A stretch of 64,000 nt of DNA from Rhizobium altiplani (GTDB taxonomy: Bacteria; Pseudomonadota; Alphaproteobacteria; Rhizobiales; Rhizobiaceae), in NCBI RefSeq assembly GCF_001542405.1, contig NZ_LNCD01000123.1, positions 64,501 through 128,500 on the forward strand, read 5' to 3'. A program made the translations under genes and the position numbers. This document shows positions 8,050 through 18,297 of the stretch, in pieces. The notes under the pieces were generated by a model. The model was given only the letters and a program-made list of their open reading frames with translations. It was not told where the DNA came from and did not search any database. Every line of letters begins with the position of its first letter. Positions within the stretch are counted from its first letter, which is position 1.

Positions 8050-10669
8050 TGTTCACAATCCTTTGTGGAACCACGATGATCTTCTTAGGCGTCTGACCGT
8101 TCAGCGCCTTCTTGACGTCATCCAATGCGAGCACACCCTCAGTGACGGCATTCTGATCTGCGTCGCGAGAAATTGTCAATTCGGCGCGCTTCTTGCCGTT
8201 GATCTGAACCGGCAAAATCACATCGTTTTCAACGACGAGGGTTTCGTCATAACGCGGCCAACCAGTGTGCGCCAGCAATCCGCCGTTGCCCAGCACCGCC
8301 CAGCACTCCTCAGCCAGATGCGGCGTCATTGGTGCTACCAGCTGGATAAGGATCTCGGCCGCGTCCCGCGCTGCGGCGCGATAGGCCGCATCGCCTTCGC
8401 CTGCAGCGACGCGGGTCAATGGCGACGCCAGGGCATTGACGAGCTCGTAGATCCTCGCGACGGCCTTGTTAAACCAGAGACGATCATAATCGTTCTGGAC
8501 GGCCTTCAAGGTTTTGTGCGCGATCTGCGAAATCGCTTGAGCTTCCCCATCCTTAGCCGGAGTCGGCGCAACATCGCGAAGATTGTCGGATACCTCGGCA
8601 ATCAGACGCCAGAGCCGCTGCGTGAAGCGGTGGGCGCCCTCGACGCCTGCCTCCGACCAGATAACGTCGCGCTCAGGCGGTGAGTCCGAAAGAACGAAAA
8701 AGCGGGCAGTGTCTGCACCGTAAGAAGCGATGATATCGTCCGGATCGACGACGTTCTTCTTCGACTTCGACATCTTCTCGATCGAGCCGATCGCGACTTC
8801 CTCCCCGCTGGAAAGGTGATAGGCGCGGCGTTTCCCGTCCAGCTCCTCGATGCGAATATCCGCCGGTGCAACCCACTCGCGGCCCATGCCCGTGCCGCGG
8901 CTGTAGGTCTCGTGCACGACCATGCCCTGGGTAAAGAGACCCTTGAACGGCTCCTTTGCATCGACGTGGCCTGTCTCGCGCATCGCCCGGGTGAAAAAGC
9001 GCGAATAAAGCAGGTGCAGAATCGCGTGCTCGATGCCACCAATATACTGATCGACTGGCAGCCAGCGATTGGCAGCGCTTTGGTCGGTCGGCTTGCTCTC
9101 CCAGGGAGCGGTAAAGCGGGTGAAATACCAGCTCGAATCGACAAACGTGTCCATCGTGTCGGTCTCCCGCCGTGCATCCTTGGCGCACTGCGGGCAAGCG
9201 ACGTGCCGCCAGGTCGGATGACGATCGAGCGGATTGCCGGGCTGGTCGAAGGTTACATCCTCCGGCAGCTGCACCGGCAGGTCCTTCTTCGGAACCGGGA
9301 CAACGCCGCAATCGTCGCAATGGATGACAGGGATCGGGCAACCCCAATAGCGCTGGCGCGAGATACCCCAGTCACGCAAGCGGAAGTTCACCCTGCGCTC
9401 ACCCTGCGGAGCATTGCCAAGCGTCATTGACGACAGGCGGTCGGCAACGATCTCGAATGCCTCAGTTGTGCTCTTGCCATCAAGGAAGCGCGAATTGATC
9501 ATGACGCCATCGCCGTCATAGGCAACGTCGCCGACGCTGAAGGTCGCGGCATCGTCATCCGCCGGCATAACAACGGGAACCACCGGCAGATCGTATTTGC
9601 GTGCAAAATCCAGGTCACGCTGGTCACCGGATGGGCAACCAAAAATCGCGCCGGTGCCGTAGTCCATGAGGACGAAGTTTGCGACGTAGACAGGCAATTC
9701 CCATGACGGATCGAGCGGATGCTTAACGCGAATGCCGGTATCGATGCCCTTCTTCTCCGCCGTCTCGAGCGCAGCAAGTGAGGTTCCGGCACGGCGGCAT
9801 TCTTCACAAAAGGCATCGATAGCCGGATTCTTCGCTGCGGCATCCTTGGCCAGCGGATGGTCGGCTGCGATAGCCAGGAAGGAGGCGCCAAATAGCGTGT
9901 CCGGACGGGTCGTGTAGACCTCGATCTCGGTTTCTCCGGCCGGAGCCGTCTCCTGGACGATCTCCCAGCGCAGCATCATGCCTTCCGAGCGACCGATCCA
10001 GTTCTTCTGCATCAATCGGACCTTTTCCGGCCACTGATCAAGCGTGTCCAATGCCTCGAGCAGATCCTGGCTGAAGTCGGTGATCTTGAAGAACCACTGC
10101 GTTAGTTCCCGTTGCTCAACCAGGGCACCGGAACGCCAGCCGCGTCCGTCGATCACCTGTTCGTTGGCGAGAACGGTGTTGTCGACCGGATCCCAGTTCA
10201 CCTTCGACTGCTTGCGGTAGACGAGTCCCTTCTCGAGGAAATCTAGGAAAAGATGCTGCTGGTGCTGGTAGTAGGCGACATCGCAGGTTGCGAATTCGCG
10301 GCTCCAATCCAGTGAGAGGCCCATCGCCTTCAACTGGGACTTCATCGATGCGATGTTCTGGTAGGTCCAGGAGGCCGGATGTACACCGCGCTCCATTGCC
10401 GCATTTTCAGCCGGCATGCCGAAGGCGTCCCAACCCATGGGATGTAGAACGTTGTAGCCGCGAGCGCGCTTATAGCGAGCTACGACGTCGCCCATTGCGT
10501 AATTCCGCACATGGCCCATGTGGATGCGGCCGGATGGATACGGAAACATCTCGAGGACGTAATACTTCTCGCGCGGATCGCTGTTGTCGGTCTCGAAGAC
10601 CTTCGCTTCGTTCCATTTTTGCTGCCAGCGAGGTTCAGCATCACGCGGGTTATAACGTTCGGTTGCCAT
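8039..10669 (-). CDS. leuS: Leucyl-tRNA synthetase
   Basis: Class I aminoacyl-tRNA synthetase charging tRNA-Leu. 876 residues, full length. The HIGH-type motif is PYPSGRIHMGH (residues 43–53) and the KMSKS loop lies near residue 632. The CP1 editing domain carries the conserved CPSGDQRD-type segment after TGAIFG, and a zinc-type cysteine cluster is visible in the HCDDCG and CPQC segments. It heads the leuS–lptE–holA unit. The roughly 200-base divergent region to the yggS-type gene should hold its promoter, but I could not identify convincing −35/−10 boxes. Confidence 0.98.
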   Translation of the reverse strand: MATERYNPRDAEPRWQQKWNEAKVFETDNSDPREKYYVLEMFPYPSGRIHMGHVRNYAMGDVVARYKRARGYNVLHPMGWDAFGMPAENAAMERGVHPASWTYQNIASMKSQLKAMGLSLDWSREFATCDVAYYQHQQHLFLDFLEKGLVYRKQSKVNWDPVDNTVLANEQVIDGRGWRSGALVEQRELTQWFFKITDFSQDLLEALDTLDQWPEKVRLMQKNWIGRSEGMMLRWEIVQETAPAGETEIEVYTTRPDTLFGASFLAIAADHPLAKDAAAKNPAIDAFCEECRRAGTSLAALETAEKKGIDTGIRVKHPLDPSWELPVYVANFVLMDYGTGAIFGCPSGDQRDLDFARKYDLPVVPVVMPADDDAATFSVGDVAYDGDGVMINSRFLDGKSTTEAFEIVADRLSSMTLGNAPQGERRVNFRLRDWGISRQRYWGCPIPVIHCDDCGVVPVPKKDLPVQLPEDVTFDQPGNPLDRHPTWRHVACPQCAKDARRETDTMDTFVDSSWYFTRFTAPWESKPTDQSAANRWLPVDQYIGGIEHAILHLLYSRFFTRAMRETGHVDAKEPFKGLFTQGMVVHETYSRGTGMGREWVAPADIRIEELDGKRRAYHLSSGEEVAIGSIEKMSKSKKNVVDPDDIIASYGADTARFFVLSDSPPERDVIWSEAGVEGAHRFTQRLWRLIAEVSDNLRDVAPTPAKDGEAQAISQIAHKTLKAVQNDYDRLWFNKAVARIYELVNALASPLTRVAAGEGDAAYRAAARDAAEILIQLVAPMTPHLAEECWAVLGNGGLLAHTGWPRYDETLVVENDVILPVQINGKKRAELTISRDADQNAVTEGVLALDDVKKALNGQTPKKIIVVPQRIVNIVV

Positions 10670-10868
10670 GGTATTCGTATTTCCGAAAGATCAGGGGAAG
10701 TTGGTGGTGACCTTCACCATGAAACCACGGTAGCGTCAAGTTTTACGGGCGCCGCAAGCGTCCGATCTCGGCCCGCCGGCCACTATTTCGGGCGCGTGGG
10801 CCTTGGCAAGCACAGTCGGGGCGTTTAGTGCATTGCCATCTTCTCATGCAGTCATGTCGAGGCGAGTG

Positions 10869-11528
10869 ATGGAACTTGAAGAGCGATTGAACGACGTGCG
10901 CTCGCGTATCTCCGCGGCCGAGCAGCAGGGGAAACGGCCCGACGGTTCGGTTCAGCTTGTCGCCGTTTCAAAGACATTCGACGCAGACGCGATCCGCCCG
11001 GCAATTCAGGCCGGGCAACGGATCTTCGGGGAAAACAGGGTTCAGGAAAGCCAGGGAAAGTGGCCTGAACTGAAATCCGAGACGTCAGGCATTGAACTTC
11101 ATCTCATCGGCCCTCTGCAGTCGAACAAGGCGGCCGAGGCAGTCGCGCTGTTCGATGTCATCGAAACCATCGACCGGGAAAAGATCGCCCTTGTGCTCGC
11201 CGACGAAATGAAGCGTCAGGCGAAGACCCCTCGCCTCTATGTTCAGGTGAATACCGGGCTTGAGCCGCAGAAGGCAGGAATCGCCCCTGATGATACAGTA
11301 GCGTTTGTCGCTCTTTGCCGCGACGAACTCGGCCTCGCCATTGAAGGCCTGATGTGTATTCCGCCGGCGGACGAGAATCCGGGTCCGCATTTCGCGTTGC
11401 TTGCCAGGCTCGCCAAGGCTTGCGGCGTCGAGAAACTCTCGATGGGAATGTCCGGCGACTACGAAACCGCGATTGCCTTTGGCGCGACCAGCGTTCGCGT
11501 TGGCTCCGCGATCTTCGGTGCCCGCTGA
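10869..11528 (+). CDS. YggS/PLPBP-type pyridoxal-phosphate-binding protein
   Basis: Member of the PLP homeostasis family (YggS/PROSC), a fold-type III barrel that binds PLP without known enzymatic activity and keeps PLP and amino-acid pools balanced. From ATG 10869 (GGCGAG upstream) it has 219 residues. The PLP lysine is in VAVSK (Lys35); the family signatures FGENRVQE, HLIGPLQSNK, GLMCIPP and MGMSGDYETAI are all present, as is the closing VRVGSAIFG. ATG 10854 would add five residues. It is followed on the same strand by prpE but with an 82-base gap. Confidence 0.93.
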   Translation: MELEERLNDVRSRISAAEQQGKRPDGSVQLVAVSKTFDADAIRPAIQAGQRIFGENRVQESQGKWPELKSETSGIELHLIGPLQSNKAAEAVALFDVIETIDREKIALVLADEMKRQAKTPRLYVQVNTGLEPQKAGIAPDDTVAFVALCRDELGLAIEGLMCIPPADENPGPHFALLARLAKACGVEKLSMGMSGDYETAIAFGATSVRVGSAIFGAR

Positions 11529-11610
11529 TACGCTCCTTTCGTCGGGCTTTCTCTCCTGCCATGCCTCTCCTAGATTGATAGGATAATTTGCGTGTCCTGG
11601 GGAGGAGCAG

Positions 11611-13521
11611 ATGCAAGGAAGCTATCGCCAGACCTATTCCAGGTGGAAGGACGATCCGGAGGCTTTTTGGCGCGAGGCGGCGGCAGAAATCAGCTGGTTC
11701 AAACCGCCGGCGCAGACCTTTTCGCGAGAAGGTGGTCCATACGGCCGCTGGTTTGCCGGGGGCGAAACCAATACCTGCTACAATTGTCTCGATCGGCACG
11801 TTCTAGCGGGCCGTGGTGACGATACTGCCTTTATCTACGATAGCCCGATTAGCGGCACCAAGGCTGTGTTTAGCTATGGTGACGTCCTTGCTGAAGTCAG
11901 TGCCATTGCAGCAACGCTCCGGCAACGTGGAATCGCAAAGGGTGACCGCGTCATCATCTATATGCCGATGGTCCCGCAGGCAGTTTTCTCAATGCTTGCC
12001 TGCGCGCGCATCGGCGCGGTCCATTCCGTCGTGTTCGGTGGCTTTGCGGCAAATGAGCTCGCGGCCCGTATCGACGATTCGGGGGCGAAGCTCATCATCA
12101 CGGCAAGTTGCGGGCTCGAGCCGGGACGGATCGTGCCCTACAAGCCCTTGGTCGATCAGGCGATTGCCATTTCGAAGTCGAAGCCGGCCCACTGCCTTGT
12201 CTTGCAGAGGCCGCAGCTTGCAGCTGATCTCACAGCCGGTCGCGACGAGGATTTCGACACTACTGTCGCGAGAAATCGTGGTGTGACCGTTGAGTGCATT
12301 CCCGTCAGTGCGACGGACGAACTCTACATTCTCTACACCTCAGGCACGACGGGCCAGCCGAAAGGGGTCGTGCGCGACAATGGCGGTCACATGGTCGCCC
12401 TCAATTGGTCGATGGCAAATATCTTCGGCATCAAGCAGGGCGAAGTGTTCTGGGCGGCTTCCGACATCGGGTGGGTCGTCGGCCATTCCTACATCGTTTA
12501 TGCACCGCTGCTGGCAGGCGCGACCAGCCTGATATTCGAAGGAAAGCCAGTTGGTACACCGGATGCCGGCGTCTTCTGGCGCATCGCTTCAGAGCACGAT
12601 GTCCGCGTTCTCTTTACGGCGCCTACCGCTTTCCGTGCCATTCGACGGGAGGATAGCGATGGGGTTCGTCTCAAGGCCTATCCGATGCCGAATTTCCGTG
12701 CCCTGTTCCTTGCGGGAGAGCGCGCAGATCCCGAAACGCTGAAGTGGGCCGAGCGCATGCTTGATGTTCCCGTGATCGATCATTGGTGGCAAACGGAGAC
12801 GGGATGGCCGATGGTGGCAAATCCGCTCGGCCTCGAAGCTCTGCCGGTGAAGCATGGCTCCCCTTCCATGCCGATGCCGGGCTACAGCATTCATGTTCTT
12901 GATGATGCCGGCCACGCGGTTGAGCCGGGGACGCTCGGCAATATCGTTGTCGAACTCCCCCTGCCGCCTGGCTGCCTGCCCACGCTGTGGAACGCCGACG
13001 AGCGTTTCCACACAGCCTATCTGGCTGAATTTCCCGGTTACTATAAAACGGCGGATGCCGGCTATATCGACGAGGATGGCTATCTCTTCATCATGTCGCG
13101 CACCGACGACATCATCAACTGCGCAGGCCATCGGCTGTCGACAGGAGCGATGGAGGAGGTTTGTGCCACGCATCCGGATGTTGCCGAATGCGCGGTGGTT
13201 GGAATTGCCGATCAGGTGAAGGGTCAGGTCCCCTGCGGCTTTCTCGTTCTGAAGAAGAATGTTTCACGGGAAACATCGGCCATTGAATCGGAGGTCGTAC
13301 AGCTGATCCGCGATGCGATTGGCCCGGTCGCTTCGTTCAAGACGGCGATAACCGTCGAGCGCCTCCCCAAGACGCGCTCCGGCAAGATCTTGCGCGGCAC
13401 GATGCAGAAAATCGCCGACGGCGTGCCTTGGAAAATGCCGGCGACGATCGACGACCCCACCATTCTTGAGGAGATAGCCGAAGCCCTGCGCAAGCGTGGA
13501 TATGGTTCGCTGCCGATGTAG
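11611..13521 (+). CDS. prpE: Propionyl-CoA synthetase (propionate–CoA ligase)
   Basis: AMP-forming ligase converting propionate, ATP and CoA to propionyl-CoA. 636 residues. ATG 11611 is preceded by a good GGAGGAG site. The adenylate motif YTSGTTGQPKG lies near 241–251, followed by the PrpE-like VVRDNGGH, and the C-terminal catalytic lysine is Lys592 in PKTRSGKIL, the same position as in Salmonella PrpE. WWQTETGWP is the A5 motif. That lysine is the usual target of Pat-type acetylation control (family knowledge). Separate acetyl-CoA synthetase downstream supports a distinct propionate role. The gene also contains a degenerate parS site (13260–13275), encoding VSRET as in rsmG. Confidence 0.9.
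   Translation: MQGSYRQTYSRWKDDPEAFWREAAAEISWFKPPAQTFSREGGPYGRWFAGGETNTCYNCLDRHVLAGRGDDTAFIYDSPISGTKAVFSYGDVLAEVSAIAATLRQRGIAKGDRVIIYMPMVPQAVFSMLACARIGAVHSVVFGGFAANELAARIDDSGAKLIITASCGLEPGRIVPYKPLVDQAIAISKSKPAHCLVLQRPQLAADLTAGRDEDFDTTVARNRGVTVECIPVSATDELYILYTSGTTGQPKGVVRDNGGHMVALNWSMANIFGIKQGEVFWAASDIGWVVGHSYIVYAPLLAGATSLIFEGKPVGTPDAGVFWRIASEHDVRVLFTAPTAFRAIRREDSDGVRLKAYPMPNFRALFLAGERADPETLKWAERMLDVPVIDHWWQTETGWPMVANPLGLEALPVKHGSPSMPMPGYSIHVLDDAGHAVEPGTLGNIVVELPLPPGCLPTLWNADERFHTAYLAEFPGYYKTADAGYIDEDGYLFIMSRTDDIINCAGHRLSTGAMEEVCATHPDVAECAVVGIADQVKGQVPCGFLVLKKNVSRETSAIESEVVQLIRDAIGPVASFKTAITVERLPKTRSGKILRGTMQKIADGVPWKMPATIDDPTILEEIAEALRKRGYGSLPM
13260..13275. other. Degenerate parS-like site inside prpE
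   Basis: TGTTTCACGGGAAACA matches parS at 15 of 16 positions; the change (T to G at position 10) breaks the central CACGTG. It lies about 9.1 kb from the perfect parS. It could be a weak ParB site or coincidence. Confidence 0.5.
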
Positions 13522-13523
13522 GT

Positions 13524-13557
13524 ACAAAAAGAAAAGGCCCCGCTTACGCAGGGCCTT
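13524..13557 (-). terminator. Intrinsic terminator for trcR (possibly also for prpE)
   Basis: Arms AAGGCCC (13534–13540) and GGGCCTT (13551–13557) enclose a 10-base loop. Read on the minus strand the stem runs into TTTTCTTTTTG, a good U-tract for the trcR transcript. The plus-strand side lacks a comparable T-run, so prpE would be ended less efficiently. Confidence 0.75.
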
Positions 13558-13579
13558 GTGGATCGATCACCGTAGGCAA

Positions 13580-14278
13580 TCAATACTGGTCGTCTTCGTC
13601 CTCATCCTTCGGAGAGGATTTCAGCGACTTGAGCTTTGCGAAGACGGCATCGGCATCGATTTCCTTCTCCTCTTCGCGCTCATGGCGGGTCAGGCGCTCG
13701 GTTTCATGCGCCGACTCCAAGGTCGCTCCGAGTTCGGCCGCTGTCGGCAGCGGGCGTCCCTTTGCCGCCTTTTCGACTTCCATGTCTAGATCGATCTGAC
13801 TGCAAAGACCGAGTGTCACCGGATCCATCGGCGCGAGGTTAGCCGAATTCCAGTGCGTACGCTCGCGAATCTGTTCGATTGTCGACTTCGTGGTGCCGAC
13901 GAGGCGGGAAATCTGCGCGTCTTTCAGTTCCGGATGATTGCGCACCAGCCACAGAATGGCGTTCGGCCGATCCTGGCGCTTAGAAACCGGCGTGTAGCGC
14001 GGGCCGCGGCGCTTGGATTCTGGCACGCGAACCTTCGGTTCCGAGAGCTTCAGCTTGTGCGCAGGGTTCTTTTCGGCGCGGGCGATTTCATCGCGCGAAA
14101 GCTGACCCGTTGCGATCGGATCGAGACCTTTGATGCCCTGTGCGGCTTCGCCATCGGCAATTGCCTTCACTTCGAGCGGATGCAGTCTGCAGAACTGTGC
14201 GATCTGGTCGAATGACAGGGCTGTGTTGTCGACGAGCCAGATGGCAGTCGCCTTCGGCATGAGCAATTGTTGAGCCAT
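13580..14278 (-). CDS. trcR: TrcR-type cell-cycle transcriptional regulator (DUF1013)
   Basis: Alphaproteobacteria-specific DUF1013 protein, annotated elsewhere as cell-cycle regulator TrcR; the molecular role is not well defined to my knowledge. 232 residues. The N-terminal MPKATAIWLVDNTALSFDQIAQFC segment and the central PNAILWLVRNHPELKDAQISRLVGTTKSTIEQIRERTHWN segment both look like helix-turn-helix units, as in the family. The C-terminal tail is strongly charged, ending EDEDDQY. ATG 14278 has AGAAGGA 8 bases upstream. It is transcribed divergently from acs, from a promoter at 14355–14383. Confidence 0.85.
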   Translation of the reverse strand: MAQQLLMPKATAIWLVDNTALSFDQIAQFCRLHPLEVKAIADGEAAQGIKGLDPIATGQLSRDEIARAEKNPAHKLKLSEPKVRVPESKRRGPRYTPVSKRQDRPNAILWLVRNHPELKDAQISRLVGTTKSTIEQIRERTHWNSANLAPMDPVTLGLCSQIDLDMEVEKAAKGRPLPTAAELGATLESAHETERLTRHEREEEKEIDADAVFAKLKSLKSSPKDEDEDDQY

Positions 14279-14354
14279 GGATATAGTCCTTCTGTCGTCC
14301 GCGCCGGTGTCGCGGTCCGTGGATTGTCACCACTATGTCCGGGAAATATGCCGC

Positions 14355-14383
14355 TATATAACCGCAGTGATGCAGAATTGCAA
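14355..14383 (-). promoter_or_regulatory. Sigma-70-type promoter for trcR
   Basis: On the minus strand TTGCAA (14383–14378), a 17-base spacer and TATATA (14360–14355) form a near-consensus housekeeping promoter, about 77 bases upstream of the trcR start codon. Confidence 0.65.
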
Positions 14384-14506
14384 TTGATCACGAATGAAAT
14401 GACCTTTGTCTAATTGCCGGGCAGATGTGACCTGCTATGAATGCCTATAGCCAGTCCGGGCTGCTTCGCTTTTTGGTCGCCCGGTGCCCGAGTGAGGAGG
14501 AGTTCC

Positions 14507-16462
<1,956 letters not shown>

Positions 16463-16466
16463 GCAA

Positions 16467-16494
16467 AAGCCGCTCCGAGCGATCGGGGCGGCTT
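16467..16494 (+). terminator. Probable terminator after acs
   Basis: AAGCCGCTCC (16467–16476) pairs with GGGGCGGCTT (16485–16494), ten pairs including one G-U, around an 8-base loop, directly after the acs stop. Only a weak T-rich tail (TTCAATTCT) follows, so efficiency is uncertain. Confidence 0.6.
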
Positions 16495-16501
16495 CAATTC
16501 T

Positions 16502-16942
16502 CTACGGGCAGGTTTCTCGTGGCTTTCGGCCGCCGTTATAGGCCTGGACAATCCCTTCCTCCAAGAGGTCCTGAGCCGGATTCCTGCCATCCGAAAGGGT
16601 TACATCTGCGAGGATGCGACCGAAATACTTGTCGCCTGCGATCTACGTAAGCTGGATCTCGGAGGATCCGGATGTAAGGCTTTCCAGGGCGTGACGGGCG
16701 TCGATTCCCGCGCGCCTTACGTCAGCGCAGCTCGAGTGCATCTCGGGCGCGTCGATCCCGCGAATACGGACATAGACTTCCATTGTCTGCTGCGGCCAAG
16801 GGTGCGCTTCGACCAGCAGTGTGTCTCCATCGATCACTCTCAGGATTTCGGCTGATACTGGCCCTTCAATTTCGTCGCGCGCCGCGGCGTTTACCGCAGT
16901 CACAAGAAGGGTCATCGCAACAAACGAAGCAATCTCTCTCAT
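16502..16942 (-). pseudogene. Thermonuclease-like (SNase-fold) secreted protein interrupted by an in-frame TAG
   Basis: The reading frame opens with a signal peptide (MREIASFVAMTLLVTAVNAAA) and then SNase-type motifs: RVIDGDTLLVEA and VRIRGIDAPEM, which carry the counterparts of Asp21, Arg35, Asp40 and Glu43 of staphylococcal nuclease. A TAG at 16645–16643 follows SEIQLT. Reading on in the same frame gives IAGDKYFGRILADVTLSDG, the expected continuation with the counterpart of Arg87 (FGR), and the frame stays open to a TAG at 16504–16502. One nonsense base change from a sense codon (for example CAG) is therefore the simplest explanation. The product ending at 16643 would lack the last catalytic arginine. 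GTG 16960 is an alternative start. It lies 44 bases downstream of the DUF1674 gene. Confidence 0.75.
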
Positions 16943-16986
16943 GAAAGGAATAAATTCCACGAGCGAAAGTCAATAGGAATATTTAC

Positions 16987-17211
16987 TTAGAAATCGATGG
17001 CCCTGCCGTTGATTTCCCAGTCTCCAAAGCGGGAAGGATCAGCGCCGCCGCGGCCACCTATCTCTGATGGCATTTCTACCGGCTTTTCGTTTCGGCGCCG
17101 CTCTTCGGCCTCGGCGAGCGCACGCTTGGCGGCTGGCGAGAGCAGCTTGCGTGGCGCCTCGGCGGCTTCAGTCGCCAGGGTTTCATTGTTGTCGTTGTCC
17201 GCTGCCTGCAT
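16987..17211 (-). CDS. DUF1674 family protein (succinate dehydrogenase assembly factor 4-like)
   Basis: 74 residues from ATG 17211. The C-terminal half, with EIGGRGGADPSRFGDWE and NGRAIDF, is the DUF1674 signature; eukaryotic members (SDHAF4/Sdh8) bind flavinylated SdhA during assembly of succinate dehydrogenase. The N-terminal part is low-complexity and acidic, with an Ala/Glu/Arg-rich helix. A much longer open frame reaches to 18072 but runs antisense through htpX and has no family support. It is divergent from htpX (123 bases) and probably shares a transcript with the broken nuclease gene. Confidence 0.85.
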   Translation of the reverse strand: MQAADNDNNETLATEAAEAPRKLLSPAAKRALAEAEERRRNEKPVEMPSEIGGRGGADPSRFGDWEINGRAIDF

Positions 17212-17334
17212 CACGCGATTCCGCCCGAAATATATTGAAAATGGCTGGTGAATGACCAAATCATAGAGCGCCGGCGCCTCAATTGAAACCCTCCGGTTTT
17301 GCGCGGCCCGCTTAGGGGTATTTTGGAGATAGCA

Positions 17335-18297
17335 ATGAACCTCGTCCGTACAGCCATGTTGCTTGCCTTCATGACCGCGTTGTTCATGGCCGTCGGCTTT
17401 CTGATCGGCGGGCGGAGCGGCATGATGATCGCGTTCGTGATCGCCGCTGGGATGAACTTCTTTTCCTACTGGAATTCGGACCGCATGGTGCTGTCGGCCT
17501 ATCGCGCGCAGGAGGTTGACGAGCGCAATGCGCCCGAATTCTTCGCGATCGTCAGGGATCTGGCGCGCAATGCCGGCCTGCCGATGCCGAAGGTCTACCT
17601 CTACGACAGTCCACAGCCAAATGCCTTCGCGACTGGTCGCAATCCCGAGAACGCTGCCGTTGCCGCGTCCACCGGCTTGCTGAGCGCACTGACGCCGGAA
17701 GAGGTCGCAGGCGTCATGGCCCATGAGTTGGCTCACGTGCAAAATCGCGACACCCTGACGATGACGATTACGGCGACCCTCGCCGGTGCAATCTCGATGC
17801 TGGGCAATTTTGCTTTCTTCTTCGGCGGCAACCGGGGAAACAACAACAATCCCCTGGGTTTCATCGGGGTATTGCTGGCGATGATCGTCGCGCCGCTTGC
17901 CGCGATGATGGTTCAGATGGCCATCAGCCGGACGCGCGAATATTCCGCCGACCGCCGAGGCGCGGAAATCTGCGGCAATCCTCTGTGGCTGGCTTCGGCA
18001 CTGGGCAAGATTGCACGTAGCGCCTCGCACGTGCCGAATTACGATGCCGAGCGAAACCCGGCAACTGCCCACATGTTCATCATCAATCCGCTGACCGGTG
18101 CTGGCGTGGACAACCTGTTCTCAACGCACCCGAACACGGAAAACCGGATTGCGGCGCTGCAGGAAATGGCGCGCGGCGGCATGAATGGCTCGACGGCGCC
18201 GGCGCGCGCTGCTAATCCGATGCGCAAATCGCGCTCGGTTCCGAATACCGGTCTTGATCGCGGTGGCTCACAACCGCCGAAAGGTCCGTGGTCTTGA
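17335..18297 (+). CDS. htpX: Membrane zinc metalloprotease HtpX
   Basis: Inner-membrane M48 protease involved in quality control of membrane proteins under stress. From ATG 17335 (TTGGAGA upstream) it has 320 residues. Two N-terminal membrane segments (residues 6–22 and 29–45 approximately) precede the HEXXH motif HELAH at 130–134; two more hydrophobic segments follow, and the third zinc ligand region is SRTREYSADRRGAEI. The C-terminal tail is Ser/Pro/Arg-rich. The last ten bases overlap the start of rsmB, implying translational coupling. Confidence 0.95.
   Translation: MNLVRTAMLLAFMTALFMAVGFLIGGRSGMMIAFVIAAGMNFFSYWNSDRMVLSAYRAQEVDERNAPEFFAIVRDLARNAGLPMPKVYLYDSPQPNAFATGRNPENAAVAASTGLLSALTPEEVAGVMAHELAHVQNRDTLTMTITATLAGAISMLGNFAFFFGGNRGNNNNPLGFIGVLLAMIVAPLAAMMVQMAISRTREYSADRRGAEICGNPLWLASALGKIARSASHVPNYDAERNPATAHMFIINPLTGAGVDNLFSTHPNTENRIAALQEMARGGMNGSTAPARAANPMRKSRSVPNTGLDRGGSQPPKGPWS

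Noticed and set aside
16987..18072. 361-codon minus-strand reading that would extend the DUF1674 protein upstream
   Set aside because: The extension lies antisense to htpX; the DUF1674 protein has a proper ATG at 17211.
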